Positions 1-11,201 of a stretch of DNA of 64,000 nucleotides are shown here, one piece after another. Numbering within the stretch: position 1 is the stretch's first letter; the number at the start of each line of letters is the position of its first letter. Source of the stretch: Mariannaea sp. PMI_226 (lineage: Eukaryota; Ascomycota; Sordariomycetes; Hypocreales; Nectriaceae); assembly GCA_024336345.1 (NCBI GenBank), contig JANFOG010000007.1, positions 1,488,001 through 1,552,000 of the forward strand. The letters run 5' to 3'. The notes under the pieces were generated by a model. The model ran no database searches. It saw nothing but the letters and a program-made list of their open reading frames with translations, and was not told where the DNA came from. Made by a program: the position numbers and the translations under genes.

Positions 1-275
1 GCAGCTCATGGTGTTCTGCTCTGTACAGATGCGGTCCATCTCGTTTCTTATCGGCTAGCCCGTTGATGTTACGGGCGGGTAATTGAAAGCCTGAGCGCAA
101 CATGGCGTGCCGTGAAGCATCCTTAGCTCCGTTTGCAGCTTTTTAGAGCACATATACCACACGACCTGAAATACTACACGCCATCAAACCATGTAACAGC
201 TGTGATTGGCGTTTAGGCTATGAGACGGACAGGACTTGTTCAACAATCACGAAGCAGCACGGAGGTGTGCACACC

Positions 276-411
276 TGTTGCGGGGAGCCCATTTTCACGT
301 AGACAAGACCTATAGATACCTCGAGCCTCCTAGCATAACATACGGTGATCTTAGCAGCCGGCTTCGGAGGGTCCCGTGGGACCTACATTCCTGACCCTAC
401 GTTCCGTGACA
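276..411 (+). mobile_element. Solo LTR of a Ty1/copia-like retrotransposon, internally deleted
   Basis: A 136-bp solo LTR starts TGTTGCGGGGAGCCC and ends CGTTCCGTGACA. It is flanked by a perfect 5-bp target duplication, ACACC, at 271-275 and 412-416. It matches the 238-bp LTR at 10959-11196 (opposite strand) at both ends. About 100 bp is missing from the middle, including the TATA-containing part, with the join at roughly 381-382. No internal retrotransposon sequence follows. Its intact duplication says the two ends were the original insertion ends. Confidence 0.85.
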
Positions 412-416
412 ACACC

Positions 417-2171
417 ACTTTAACCCATCTACCCAATGTCAAACGTGAACTGCCACTCACTATTCCAAACCTGGGATGTTTCGTTAGCGTCAGATCCATT
501 GATCCACAACCAGGTTTGTAACCTGTAATGCCAGAGACACAACCCTTTGGCCGTGCGTTGTGAGCCCCGTATTACATTGATTAGAGGATTTTTTCCCACT
601 TTGACAGCACGAATATGGAGTCTAGAGTCCTATTTGATCCTTGTAGTCGCGTTAGAAAGTTCGGTAAGAGCGGAGAGGCTCTTGCTAACTGGTTCACATC
701 GGAGAACAATACATCCATTTACATAGCAGGGGGCCGCGAACTTGGCGAATGGGGTGGCGGTTAGTATTATTTGTGCATGGGCATTAATCGCACTGGCTCT
801 AGACTATATACAACTTGGGGGACCGAGCTATGTCATGAGATTGTAGTAGAATCGGACCAGCTATTTCCCATGAGAGCTCGTTTTTCAGAGTAACGCAAGA
901 TATTACTACACTTCTTATTCACGAGTGATGCTATAACCAGATTATTTTTAGAAGAGAAGTTTTAAGTGCAGGTTCTAACCAGATATAGCAAAATTAGTTT
1001 CCTTAAGGTACCTGTTGCTTTATCATTCTGTCTAGCTTAAAACATCCGACTGGGCTTGTTGATTTTCGATTACTGATATACCTTGCGGTGTAACTTGAGA
1101 TAAAGTGGGCGTTCCTTGAAGGCATAATACAAGACTCCTGGTCAACATCTGGACTGTCTTCCGATCCCGATTATGCCGGAACCTTGAGTGTAGCCAGCCC
1201 CCTACGTTCTGTTCAGGTGTTGGCGGCCTCATGAAAGTGATGTTTGGAAACCAAAACCCCTTTCTTTAGGTTTATCAATGGGTGTCGCATTAAGCCATGA
1301 TGTTCGACTCTAAATTGATCAGGGTCTCAAAATTTTCGCTTGGAAGGGCCTTATGGAGAATCAGAAGGGACTTCAGTTCACAGGCAAGCCGGAGTCCTAT
1401 TCCGGTACCATCGCATTTAAAACGGTTCGGTTGCAAAGTAGAATATAGGCTGAAGGGTCGAAAGAGAAGCCGTAGTTACAACAACCAGTTACTTTAGATA
1501 TAATTGGTTGAGTTCAGAGGCCATTTCTAACACATGGGTACTTTAGAATAGGTGAGGACTCGCAAGGCGACTAATGATAGTATTGCCGAAGACTCTAGGC
1601 GGATCCCAATGGCCCAAACATGCTATGTATGAGTCATATGCTAACCTAAAAAGCCAGGAGAGTACACTCCTAAAGGTCAGACGACCGGTGGGATAGGCCC
1701 TGTGCCGCAAGCGTCACCACTAATATCATCGAGCTGGCTCGCCGTACTTGTGCCTCAATCACTCTAATGCGGTCAGCTTACGAGCTTATTGGAAACAGAC
1801 CTTTGACTTGTCTTATATCCACGCAGAGCAAACGCCATCCCGCACGATGGGTACCGTTAGTTAGGTAAGCCCTCAGGGGCTGGTAAGATAGAGCGAATAA
1901 AAGTACGACAAATCCAACTAATGGCACTGTAGCTTAATTTTGAAGAGAACCCAATTACTCGGCTTCTTCCTCTTTGCTGCTGATGCATTTCCCTGGGCGA
2001 ATTTATAGACTCTTACGCCTCGCTAATCCTTTGTGAGGTCTCCATAAGCCTTAACCCCCTCACACTAATTCTAATTCTTTACCAGAAAAAAATCAGAAAC
2101 CAGTTGCCCGACCGAGAGGTAGCATCCATATTTCGAAATCTTCTCAATCTCGCCAGTCAGCCTAATCAGAT
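417..2171. other. Intergenic, no gene recognised
   Basis: I see only short unsupported reading frames here, the longest about 66 codons (for example 1297-1497 plus and 1032-1232 minus). None has a recognisable motif or intron structure. The last 150 bp, before 2172, should hold the promoter and leader of the calpain-like gene. Confidence 0.5.
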
Positions 2172-5008
2172 ATGGATGGCGAGACACCAATAACCGTCTC
2201 CCTCGCGGCCCCATCGCCTCCAGAGCCTAAGGTGGACAACCTTGCCAAGCATGTCAAACAAACACCTCAGGAGATAATTGACAATTTCTGGTCCAAGTTC
2301 ACCACCTTGAAACCTGGAAAGGGTATCTAACTTAGCTCCTTCATCATTCTTGCACGGAAAAATCGCAATGCTGACTGTTAGCACACAAAATAGTCGATTC
2401 CATCATCCCTGCTAACACTTATGCCGACATTGTCATAAAGAAGAACCTGAAAATTGAGGCAAAAAACACCCAGGTTTCCTACGATGAAGCTGCGGCCATG
2501 TGTCAGGCAAAAGTCGAAAAGATTGTCAAGGAGTGTCGGCGTATTAATAAGAAGTACCGTGATCCTTACTTCGATATTCAGACAGACCTGAAGTACAATA
2601 TCCGCGATTGTCTCCACTCGCTCTCCAATAACGAGGACGGCGAGATTCCTGGCACTCAGCTAAGGCCTCAGGGCGCCAAGCGGGTTGGCGAGATTTTTGA
2701 CAGTCCTCAGTTCTACATTGACGGCCCTACCGCTAACGACGTAAGGCAGGGCCATGATGGAGATTGTTGGCTGATGTCTTCTCTTTGCACACTAAGTAAT
2801 AAGAAGGGTCTTATTGAGAAGTTATGTGTTGCTCGCGATGAGGCAGTTGGTGTGTATGGGTTTGTGTTTTGCCGGGATGGGGAATGGATTTCCGAGATCG
2901 TCGATGACTTTGTATGCCTGCTACTCATACTTCTGCTCTCCAGCATACCCAAGCTTACTAAATGTCCAGCTCTACCTTATCAAGCCTGATTATGATGAGA
3001 GCATCGATGATAGGATCCTTTTCGATGACGTTACACACGCGAACTCGGATGCGGCCTACCGCAAACTCTACCAGTCCAACAGTATTGCTTTATACTTCGC
3101 TCAGTGCACCCATCCTCAGGAGATCTGGTTACCACTGCTTGAGAAATGCTATGCTAAGGCTCATGGAGACTATTCCTGCATTGAAGGAGGCTACGGGGGT
3201 GAGGCCTTGGAAGATTTCACTGGAGGTATAACATCTGAGCTATGGATGACCGATATTCTTGATACGGTTAGTAGCAGCAAACGCCCAGTTCGCATGACTG
3301 GGGTGTTTTCTTCTCTCTCCTCAGTAGATGGCTGATGGTGCAAATATAGGAGCACTTCTGGAAGGAAGCCCTCTTAAAGGTCAATGAGCAGTTTCTCTTC
3401 AACTGCCACGCCTGGGGTACTGCATGGGGAAAGCGAAAAGGGATTATTGAGAACCATGAATATTCCATCCAGAAGGCTGTCGAGATTGACGGCCAGCGCT
3501 TGCTCCGCCTCAAGAACCCTTGGGGCAAAGGAGAATGGCAAGGTGCTTGGAGTGAGTTTCTTTCCTTGATTTCACCCAAATACACTCAAACTGTGGAGCT
3601 ACCTTGTGTTAACTCATGATTTCTTTCTATACTTGTAGGTGATGGTTCAAAAGAGTGGACGCCAGAGTGGCTTACAAAGCTGGATCATCGCTTCGGTGAT
3701 GATGGAGATTTTTGGATATCATACGAGGATTTCCTTCTCAAGTACCAAATCCTTGAGCGAACTCGTCTCTTTGGCTCTGAATGGCGTGTCACTCAGAGCT
3801 GGACTACTCTGGATGTGCCCTGGACTGTTAACTATCTTGATACCTATTTTAGTTTCGGTATCACCAAGTCCGGACCTGTTGTTATCGTCCTATCGCAGCT
3901 TGATGACCGATATTTTCGTGGCCTTCAAGGCCAATATTGGTTCAAACTTCACTTTCGAGTTCACAAAGCTGGCCACAAGGACTACATTATACGCAGCCAA
4001 ACACCTTTACGTATGTTGCGATCTACAAACGTGGAGCTCGAGCTAGAAGCCGGTGACTATGAAGTTCGTATTAAGGTCAATGCTACTCGCTATGAGAGTG
4101 TATTGCCGATCGATAAAGTCGTCAGGAATCATGCTAAAACGCGTCGAGAAAAGCTTATCCGTATCGGTTTGGCCTATGATCTTGCCCATAGTCGGGGCAG
4201 GGTCATTAAGACTCCTGAGGAGAAAGCTGCTCAAAAGGCCCACAAGAACAGTCTGAAGCAAAAGACACATAGGAAACTCCGAGAGAAGTTTCTCAAGGAG
4301 AGGGAGGAGACTCACTACCTTGCAACAAAGTCATATCACAGAAAATTGAAAAAGCACCTGAGGAAGAAGGAGAAACGCATGGCTAAGCTAGCTGAGAAGA
4401 CAACTGGAAAGGAGGCGGCAAATGACAAAGGGAACCAATCTGAGGACAATAAATGTTCTTCACAGAACGAGGCCGAAGTTGCGGAGAAGCATGCCGACGA
4501 ATCGAGGGAGAAGGCTTTTAAAAAGAGGCAGAATGAAAATAAGGCAGAAAAGCAAGAAAACATGGAGCAGCAGGGCGAGGAGTCAGATGCCAGCGATATT
4601 AGCAGTGTTGGCGCACTCTCTGAGCTTTCTGAGCGTGAAATTGAAATCACTCTCGATGCTCTTCAGTGTCCTACCACTCCGACTCCTCCCAAAATACTGG
4701 AAGAAGAGCCAGACGAGTTTGAGCAGGATCCGTGGAACGCCGTTGTTGTTGTCGGTCTTCGCATCTATTATAAAGCCGGTGAAGGCGATGAAAATAATAC
4801 GGCAACGCTGAAAGTTGTTCGCCCCATCCATTTTGACGTGGCGGACAAGAGCGGTAGCGATAGTGGTAGCGAAGATGGCGAGGAGAAGGATGGCGATGAA
4901 CAATCCCAGATGAAGAGCCTGGATGTCGATGATAGTGCAAAGGATGCAACATTGCAGGGAGAAGTAGCAGATAGAAAGAAGAGCATTATGGGAGGCGGAC
5001 GTGGTTAG
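2172..5008 (+). CDS. Calpain-like cysteine protease (peptidase family C2)
   Basis: Spliced as 2172-2322, 2394-2911, 2970-3266, 3350-3551 and 3639-5008, giving 845 residues. This is a papain-fold, calcium-dependent-type cytosolic protease domain. The catalytic triad of the family is intact: Cys175 in GDCWLMSS, His358 in ENHEYSI and Asn378 in LKNPWG. The catalytic region covers about residues 100-440 and is followed by a beta-rich calpain-C2-like stretch to about 570. The last 260 residues are unusual: a Lys/Glu-rich, probably coiled-coil segment (about 580-720) and then a Ser/Asp/Glu-rich acidic tail. The start at 2172 is the first ATG, and exon 1 joins in frame to conserved sequence. Introns are 57-87 bp. 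Filamentous fungi carry several calpain-like proteases of this kind. The substrate is unknown, and the charged tail may tether or regulate it (inference). Confidence 0.9.
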
Positions 5009-5920
5009 GTATATACTTGAATAAAAGGGACTTGTATGCAGATCCCGGGGTAGAATGACTCTTCCCTAAATTCTCCAGAGATGATTTCTGGTGTATGATA
5101 CTTACCAGTTCCTGTGTACCTACGTGTCTTGATTGCCCGCCTGAGAAGCATAGTCCTAAGAATCAGGTCGACCTCAAAACCTTAGCATCATCATCTGCTA
5201 AGACAGATGCTAGTCACGTTACTTTTTCGGTTCGACTGGAAATAGCGGATCGTTTTACTTTATGTTATGTTCATAGCGTACCCAGCCGACCGGGTAAGCA
5301 GTCAACTGGATGGATGGATATATCCAATCCGCCATACCACGGTCCTCGTCTTATATTCTCTTCATTACTCAGTTGCGCTACTTACGCCGCGTCTTGCTCG
5401 TCCTAATTTCCTAGCGTACACCCTGTTTAATACCGCGATGCCTGACCTCGACCACGTCAAAGTAGAACAACCCGCTGGCCCTCTCAGAGACTTGCAACTG
5501 AATACTGTATGGATGGGTTGACAGGAGATAATGCAATCCCTTGCCAATACGACTAGCCTCTGCTAAAAGTAGGTAGCAGAACGCCACTGAACAGAAGAAG
5601 CCTAATACATAGCATGTTCATAACTTTATCAGAAATGATACGGCCACACAGGCGTGAGTGGCGTGGCAATATACCAGTCAAAATTACGATCGTGACTCAA
5701 CTGCCTTGGCAGTCTCACCTCCTCTAAGCTCTATGCATATCATAGCTCACTCCTGTATCCCAATTTCACATTTAACCCACTTCAGAAGATGGCATCGGAT
5801 GTCAAAACAGTTAGATAGATACGGATACCGTGTCAGTTTTGCCATACTACCTACTAAACGTAACCGTCTCCCACCATATTCAAGCGTCTCATAACTGTTC
5901 ATTACAAGGTCGGGGCAATG
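5009..5920. other. Intergenic, 3' ends of converging genes
   Basis: This 0.9-kb stretch lies between two converging genes (calpain-like plus, choice-of-anchor-B minus). It contains only small unsupported reading frames and no recognisable RNA gene. Confidence 0.5.
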
Positions 5921-7502
5921 TTAGTACTTTCCATACCACTTGCCCTTGCCCTTACCCCACTTCGGCCTAACAACAAATACACCACGGTCAATCGTGTTGA
6001 TGACCGTGTACCCACTGTCAAACGAAAAGTGCGACCAGGTACCCGCGTCCCAGAGTGCGTCGCCGCCACCAGGTTGCTTGTCATCGCCGGGGAAGACATC
6101 AAAGTAGGCGATTTCTTCGACCTTGGAGCCATCGGGATAGCGGGGGATGGAGGAGACGTCGAGGATGCGGAGGCCGGATTGGTAGTTAGATTGGTAGGCG
6201 AGTCCGTCATAAACGTACTGGTTGTGGTCGACCATGCGGGTGGTGGCCTTGTAGTAGCCGCTAACCTTGGGGGCTTCAAGGTTTCGGATGTCCCAGATGT
6301 AGGTAACGGCGAAACCGTCCTTGGCGGGGGACTCGGGGGCGGTGCGGCTGGGGTCGATTTGGCCTTCGTCGAGCTCATCGTCCATGACGATGTGAGTCTG
6401 CCACTTGATGTCGGTGACCCAGCCTTGGTGGGTGTACGAGGCACCGGTGTAAGGAGTGCGCGAGATGATCGAGGCAGCGCCGACACCCTTCTTGTTGGTG
6501 ACGTCGTAGATGGTCAGAGAGTCCTCGTTATAGCCGTAGCAGATGTCACGGCCGTAGTACTTCTTATGGGGTCCACGATACACGATGCACTGAGCATCGT
6601 GGGTGTAGCCGTCCTGGGGCGCGCATCCCTCAACGTATGGCTTGGAAAGGTCATCAGTGTTGATGAAGATGGGGCCACCAGCACAGGTGTCATTGCGGCC
6701 GAGGCGGCCACCACAGCCGAAAGCCGCCACGTAGTTCTTCTCATTATTGGCGCGAACTGTGTGTGAGCGCCCAGCAATGCCCTGGGTGAGGTTGACCCAG
6801 GCAACGTCGGCAATCTTGTCAAAGGTCTTTGGGTTCTTGGGGGAGAGCTTGAGAAGCTTCTTGAGGTCAAAGAATTGGAGTCCGTGGCCAATGCCCTCGG
6901 AGCCAATAACGATGTGGTCCTTTATCACATCCATCTCACGCCAGATGACGGAGTCATTGTGAGCTGGGAGACGGCCGAGGTACTTGAGCTCACCATTCTT
7001 GGTGACCTCTGAAAATGAGGTTCCGTTGGTTTGACCAATCGCGATGAACTCGCGACCCTTATAGGTCCAACCCCATGAGCCGGAACCCTCAGCGCCAGCC
7101 CAGCCGATCTCAGCATGCGTTTTAAAATCGTACAAGTCCTGTGGCGATGTTAGTATAATTTATTTTTTTCATTTTATTTTATTTTATTTTTTTATTTTTT
7201 TGCTAATTGATGCATAATTGACTTACAATATTCTTGCACTTGTAGGTCTGGTCGGCATCGCCAGGAACAGCCTCGACGCGGCCCTTCTTGCACTCAATCT
7301 TATTCTTGTTGGCGCGCTTCTTGTGGAAGTCTTTCCACTTGTCGTTGTTATAGTCGCCAGCAGCGCGGTGCTTGGCCCATGCTTCCTCCTTTGCAGACAT
7401 CATGAGGTCCATGACCTCACCGGAGGCATATTCCTCTGGGGTGAGGCCAGAGGCCGAGGCAAGAGACACAAGAGCTGCCGTAGCGATAGTAGACCACTTC
7501 AT
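5921..7502 (-). CDS. Secreted choice-of-anchor-B (LVIVD-repeat) protein
   Basis: Two exons on the minus strand, 7502-7227 and 7138-5921, joined in phase 0, give 497 residues. The intron (7226-7139) is extremely AT-rich. The start at 7502 was chosen because it gives a clean signal peptide (MKWSTIATAALVSLASASG). An upstream in-frame ATG would bury it. After a Lys-rich linker of about 70 residues comes a long beta-propeller-like region with repeated Trp/Asp motifs (WDIRNLEAP, LRILDVSS, FDVFPGDD). This is typical of choice-of-anchor-B or LVIVD-repeat proteins found secreted or at surfaces in fungi and bacteria. The C-terminus is Lys/Gly-rich (GKGKGKWYGKY). No enzymatic residues can be assigned. 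The role is unknown, perhaps extracellular binding. The opposite strand is also open for 282 codons, but that is a codon-bias shadow. Confidence 0.85.
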
Positions 7503-9951
7503 GATTACGAAACTTATGATGAACAATTGGCAGATGATCCAGCAACACGGGTGCATGAGAAGCACTTTATGTGTGTCGTGCAATCCACGACATGTTGCAG
7601 AATGCACTCAGTGCAGGGTCGCGTGCGATACGCCATAGATGACTATCACCGAGAGACCTTCCTATCTCAGGTAGTATAAAATTGTCGTGAACCTTCCTAA
7701 AACCATTATCAAAGCATGAATATTGGCCTAAGCATGCAGAAATAAGCTGGGCATGTCGTGGGAGAGTCGTGGGAGAGTCGTAGGAGAGGCTTGGGAGATG
7801 GGGGAGTGGGCATTCTGATTTGCTTCGTAGCAGTGATGGAGGCTTGGAGGCTTGGCAAGCAAAAGAACTGCAGTTGGAGAACAAGTTTGGAGCTCCCGCG
7901 TGCTCCTTGATAAAGCCGGTCCATCTACCGCATTTGGAAGGAGCCAAGACGAGGTCGGTTCTAGCCATTTGCTTTGTTGTTACATGCTTGCAAATCTCTT
8001 CGAAGCTCTTCGGATAAGCCAGACAAAACCTCATAAATGCGTGGATTGAGCAGAGCACCTAATTGAACAACATCTGACGTCACCTTCCAGTCTGGGGCCT
8101 GAAGGAACTTGTTGACCCGGTGGCAAGCGTTCTGACCGGCAGCCCGCACATTCCTCCGAGTCGTGATATTATCATAGCGGGAGTTCAGATAACAGACCAA
8201 CAAAGCTCATTCTCGGAGCGTATGCTTATCGCCGCTGGAAAATGAGAGCACTTTATGAAAGTGACACGGGGACTGAACACGGGGGCCGGTAGAGGCTGCA
8301 AGAAGTGAATAACCGGAAATCAAGTCAGAACCTTGAGGCGAAATCAAGACAGATATAGCCACTCGATTGACTAGTCATACCACCAATAAGCTTAACTGCT
8401 TTGTAACAGCAATGAGCAGGATTGTAATCAAAATTTACACCAAGGCCGTCTAATGTGTGATTTGACAAGTACCTATACCGCCAAGGTAGCATTTTGTGGG
8501 CGTGTGCCCAGGTTGCGAGCGGATTCACGTGTAAGCTAATGTAGCCTCTTGCATAGCCGCATCCTCTCACATTCCTGCTGATCTTTACCCAACTACAAAC
8601 AAACGCCGAACATCTAACAGCTACCAGTTAATAAGCACCAACAGACAGCATCTCCACAACATGCTTCCAATACCATCTCCTCTACTAGGCATTCTAAAGG
8701 TTAGTGAAGGTTTTAGGATGTGTATGTGAATGTAGGCTAGGGTGTAGGCTCTAGTTGCCGGCGAGTGGTCGTTCACGTTGATCCAGGCAATCTCGTTTCT
8801 CCAAAGGGTGACGTAACTCTGGTCCTCAATGGGAGTCGATTATTTTTGCCTTATGTGTCTACAATACCCCCCCAGTTTTCGTCCTTCAGTCATATAAAAG
8901 ATGATTTCATCAATGGCCGTATCAGTGCTATCAAGAAGTGAGTAAAGAATCTCATAGAAAACGATTCCCGGATGCGTGAGAAAGTGGAGATGGATGCTTC
9001 TTTTACCCGGGGTCAACACACGACGCGCTTGTCGTACCTACAGGGTAGGAGAATGGGCTATTAAACATCCCTCTTTCAACCTTATCGGAGTGTACAGATA
9101 AACTGAGCCCCCCTCCCTGGTCAAAGCTGACCGTGGTAGCGGTAAAAAGATAATTCTACCGGGTCAGGTTATCCTTTCACCCCTGTCACAGTCAGGGTTG
9201 ACCAAGAGGCCCCTCAGTTTATCGGTAATTATACTCACATTATCGGCATTCGCCTCCTCCATGTAGCGCACCAGCCTGGTTGATCTCCAATGGGTGGGTG
9301 GTAGGGCTATGATTGTGGTCTCAATGTTTTTTGTGGCTATTTTGTTTGGCACGTTCTATGCAAAGGTCGCGCAAGCCATGAGAGCTCTATAAATATGCAA
9401 TCGAGAATATTTGAAGAAAATTGGCTCAAGGTATCATCGGAGCGTTCCGGATAATGGCCGAGCCCTGGCGAATGTAGAAGGGCATTCTCTGTTCGTGCAA
9501 TACCGGTTGGAATGGACAACGCTCAAAGCTACAAAGGACATAAAAAACGGCCCTTTATTATTTAAAGATATAGCTTTCTCGAAGACTAATGTAAGGTCAT
9601 CATGCTCGCTTCACAGCCCCCCCGACTAGCTGTTGTAAATCCTAGAACGCAAACATGCCATACCACTACTAGATCGGCATGAGAAATATTAAATACAGGT
9701 AGCATCATTGCAGTAGATCCCACTCTTTGTCTAAATCATAAATCCACTAAAGGCACTATTAAAGAACATAACATTTTAAGTCTGAAACGATTTATACCTG
9801 TATAAATAAAGTGGTAGACCTAGCTATGTAGGAAGTAATTAGTAGCCCAAAACTCAACCTAACAATCTACCCGAAAGTGTTAACTACAGCCAAAATCGCT
9901 ACACACGCCCCTGACAATAACAAAAAAAAACCATTGTTCACAAGGCAATAG
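7503..9951. other. Intergenic, 2.4 kb without a supported gene
   Basis: The left end is the promoter of the secreted protein gene. There is a short tandem repeat at 7755-7787. On the minus strand around 9160-9400 a frame containing ALPPTHWRST is interrupted by a stop and resembles a decayed coding piece, but I cannot name it. Nothing else is convincing. Confidence 0.4.
7755..7787 (+). repeat. 11-bp tandem repeat, three copies
   Basis: The unit GTCGTGGGAGA is present three times in tandem. The third copy carries one substitution. It lies upstream of the choice-of-anchor-B gene. No function is visible. Confidence 0.8.
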
Positions 9952-9956
9952 GAAAT

Positions 9957-10014
9957 TGTTGCGGGGAGCCCATTTCCACGTAGATGAGACCTATAGATAC
10001 CTCGAGCCCCCTAG
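9957..10014 (+). repeat. Partial LTR in inverted orientation (left end of the defective element)
   Basis: 58 bp match the first part of the LTR at 11196-10959 but lie on the opposite strand. The match stops after CCTCGAGCCCCCTAG, where gag-pol sequence in the minus direction begins. It directly abuts the GAAAT duplication. Confidence 0.85.
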
Positions 10015-10085
10015 AAGAATTTCCGGTCGTTGAAGAAGTGAACAGTCGATCCACAGTCGAATATAACACTATTCTTAAGGGCATA
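10015..10085 (-). pseudogene. Fragment of copia aspartic protease, cut off
   Basis: In the same minus-strand frame as gag, just after its stop, the translation continues with IFDCGSTVHFFNDRKFF. This matches the start of a copia-type protease (D-x-G-S/T-x-x-H followed by F-x-x-x-x-x-F). The canonical DSG is DCG here. The frame then runs into the inverted LTR. An in-frame TAA separates it from gag, so the original gag-pol frame was interrupted by a point change before or after the truncation. Confidence 0.65.
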
Positions 10086-10883
10086 TTATGATAGAGCAAG
10101 ACTAGCTCCTGTCATAACAGACATTGAGGCAGGCGGCGCGGAGAGACTTCGGGATGCTCTCTCCAGCTCGATCTTTTCCCTCTGTGGGTCGTTTCTGATC
10201 ACCTCATCTACTCGTGACTGGATGGTCGCTTTTTCCCTAAATTTATTTCTCATGTTCTTTGGAGCCGGGACTACATGCCAGCGAGATTTCCAAGCTTCAT
10301 CGTTGTTTTTGACGACATGGCTCATGCCACAGTATTTGCAGGTTGAGTGGTTTCGGGTGCGGCCGGAGGGCCGCTTCTTTTGGCCCTTACTTTCCTGATG
10401 TGGTATTTGGTCTAGACCGTTTTGATTGGTCGAGGTAGTCCCATCACCTGATGAGGCTGCGGCAGCCTTATCAGAATCGGCTTTTGATTGGTTGGTTCCA
10501 TTCCAGCTCTCGGAAAATAATGCGCCAGGCGTTTGGGTAATGTTGGCCTCCTTTAGTTCCCTCAGTCTCCGGAGCTCCTCTGTGAGGTCCCTGACCGTCG
10601 GAAGGGGTTTTCCTTCATGATTGAGCTTTACATATTCCGCTAGCTTTAGGTGGAACCAGATGGGGTCATAATGTTGGATGATGATAAGGAAATCCTTGAA
10701 TCCGTTATTCACCGCCCCATGAGGCAAGCCTAGGTCACGGCATCGACTATGGGCTTTCTGGAACTGGGCTACAAAGTCTGATACCTTCATCTTGTTCAGG
10801 GACAGCTTCTTGACCCTCTCATAGTCCCGGACGGCTTCATCCTCGAGGACCCAGTGTCGGGCGTAGTCAGAGGAGAGGGTCAT
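10086..10883 (-). CDS. Ty1/copia-type Gag polyprotein (element-borne)
   Basis: 265 residues, about 75 bp inside the LTR. The N-terminal two-thirds is the helical Gag capsid-like region of copia elements, which packages element RNA into virus-like particles. Near the C-terminus is an incomplete zinc knuckle, CKYCGMSH. The usual fourth ligand is not in place, so nucleic-acid binding may be lost. A Ser/Thr/Gln-rich linker sits between them. The frame stops with TAA immediately before protease sequence in the same frame, so the stop is probably a mutation in a former gag-pol ORF. A domesticated gag-only gene cannot be excluded, because its 265 codons are otherwise intact. Confidence 0.75.
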   Translation of the reverse strand: MTLSSDYARHWVLEDEAVRDYERVKKLSLNKMKVSDFVAQFQKAHSRCRDLGLPHGAVNNGFKDFLIIIQHYDPIWFHLKLAEYVKLNHEGKPLPTVRDLTEELRRLRELKEANITQTPGALFSESWNGTNQSKADSDKAAAASSGDGTTSTNQNGLDQIPHQESKGQKKRPSGRTRNHSTCKYCGMSHVVKNNDEAWKSRWHVVPAPKNMRNKFREKATIQSRVDEVIRNDPQREKIELERASRSLSAPPASMSVMTGASLALS

Positions 10884-10958
10884 GTTGATGATTCCTTTGA
10901 TGTGTTGAATCCGACTTTGTTTATGGTTATATTGCTCGAGCTGGGTCTAATATATATG

Positions 10959-11196
10959 TGTCACGGAACGTAGGGTCAAGAATGTAGGTATGACGATAAG
11001 TGACTTCTCCAGACTACCTCATCCTATGAGGGGTTTATATAGGGACTTTCCCCTGAAGACGCCCCCCTGAATAGGGGAAGGCGGGCCCCCACGGGACCCT
11101 CTGAAGCCGGCTACTAAGATCACCCTGTGGGTATGTTATTAGGAGGCTCGAGGTATCTGTAAGTCTCATCTACGTGAAAATGGGCTCCCCGCAACA
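10959..11196 (-). repeat. Full-length LTR (5' LTR of the defective element)
   Basis: A 238-bp LTR beginning TGTTGCGGGGAGCCC and ending CGTTCCGTGACA, read on the minus strand. It contains TATATAAA at 11041-11034. It is the reference copy for the solo LTR at 276-411. The sequence just inside (10958-10930) would be the primer-binding region. I could not match it confidently to a tRNA. Confidence 0.85.
11034..11041 (-). promoter_or_regulatory. TATA box within the LTR
   Basis: TATATAAA on the minus strand, inside the LTR and about 75 bp from its 3' end. This is the expected place for the retrotransposon promoter. It is missing from the solo LTR at 276-411. Confidence 0.5.
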
Positions 11197-11201
11197 GAAA
11201 T

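Larger units (their letters stand above)
9957..11196 (-). mobile_element. Defective Ty1/copia-like element with inverted LTR ends
   Basis: The right part is ordinary when read on the minus strand: a 238-bp LTR (11196-10959) beginning TGTTGCGGGG and ending CGTGACA, then a leader, then a gag gene. At the left end the element jumps from the start of the protease region straight into 58 bp of LTR (9957-10014) in the opposite orientation. Both outer ends are therefore the U3 start TGTTG, forming terminal inverted repeats. The flanks carry a perfect 5-bp duplication, GAAAT, at 9952-9956 and 11197-11201. Integrase, reverse transcriptase and RNase H are absent, so it cannot move by itself. Confidence 0.85.

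Noticed and set aside
5918..6766. Long open frame (282 codons) on the plus strand
   Set aside because: It is antisense to the choice-of-anchor-B gene, which has a signal peptide, an intron and family motifs. The plus frame is low-complexity Val/Gly/Asp-rich and is a codon-bias shadow.
9164..9400. Interrupted minus-strand frame with an apparent GTGAGT...CAG intron
   Set aside because: Splicing the apparent intron leads at once to a stop, the frame also has an upstream stop, and no family is recognised.
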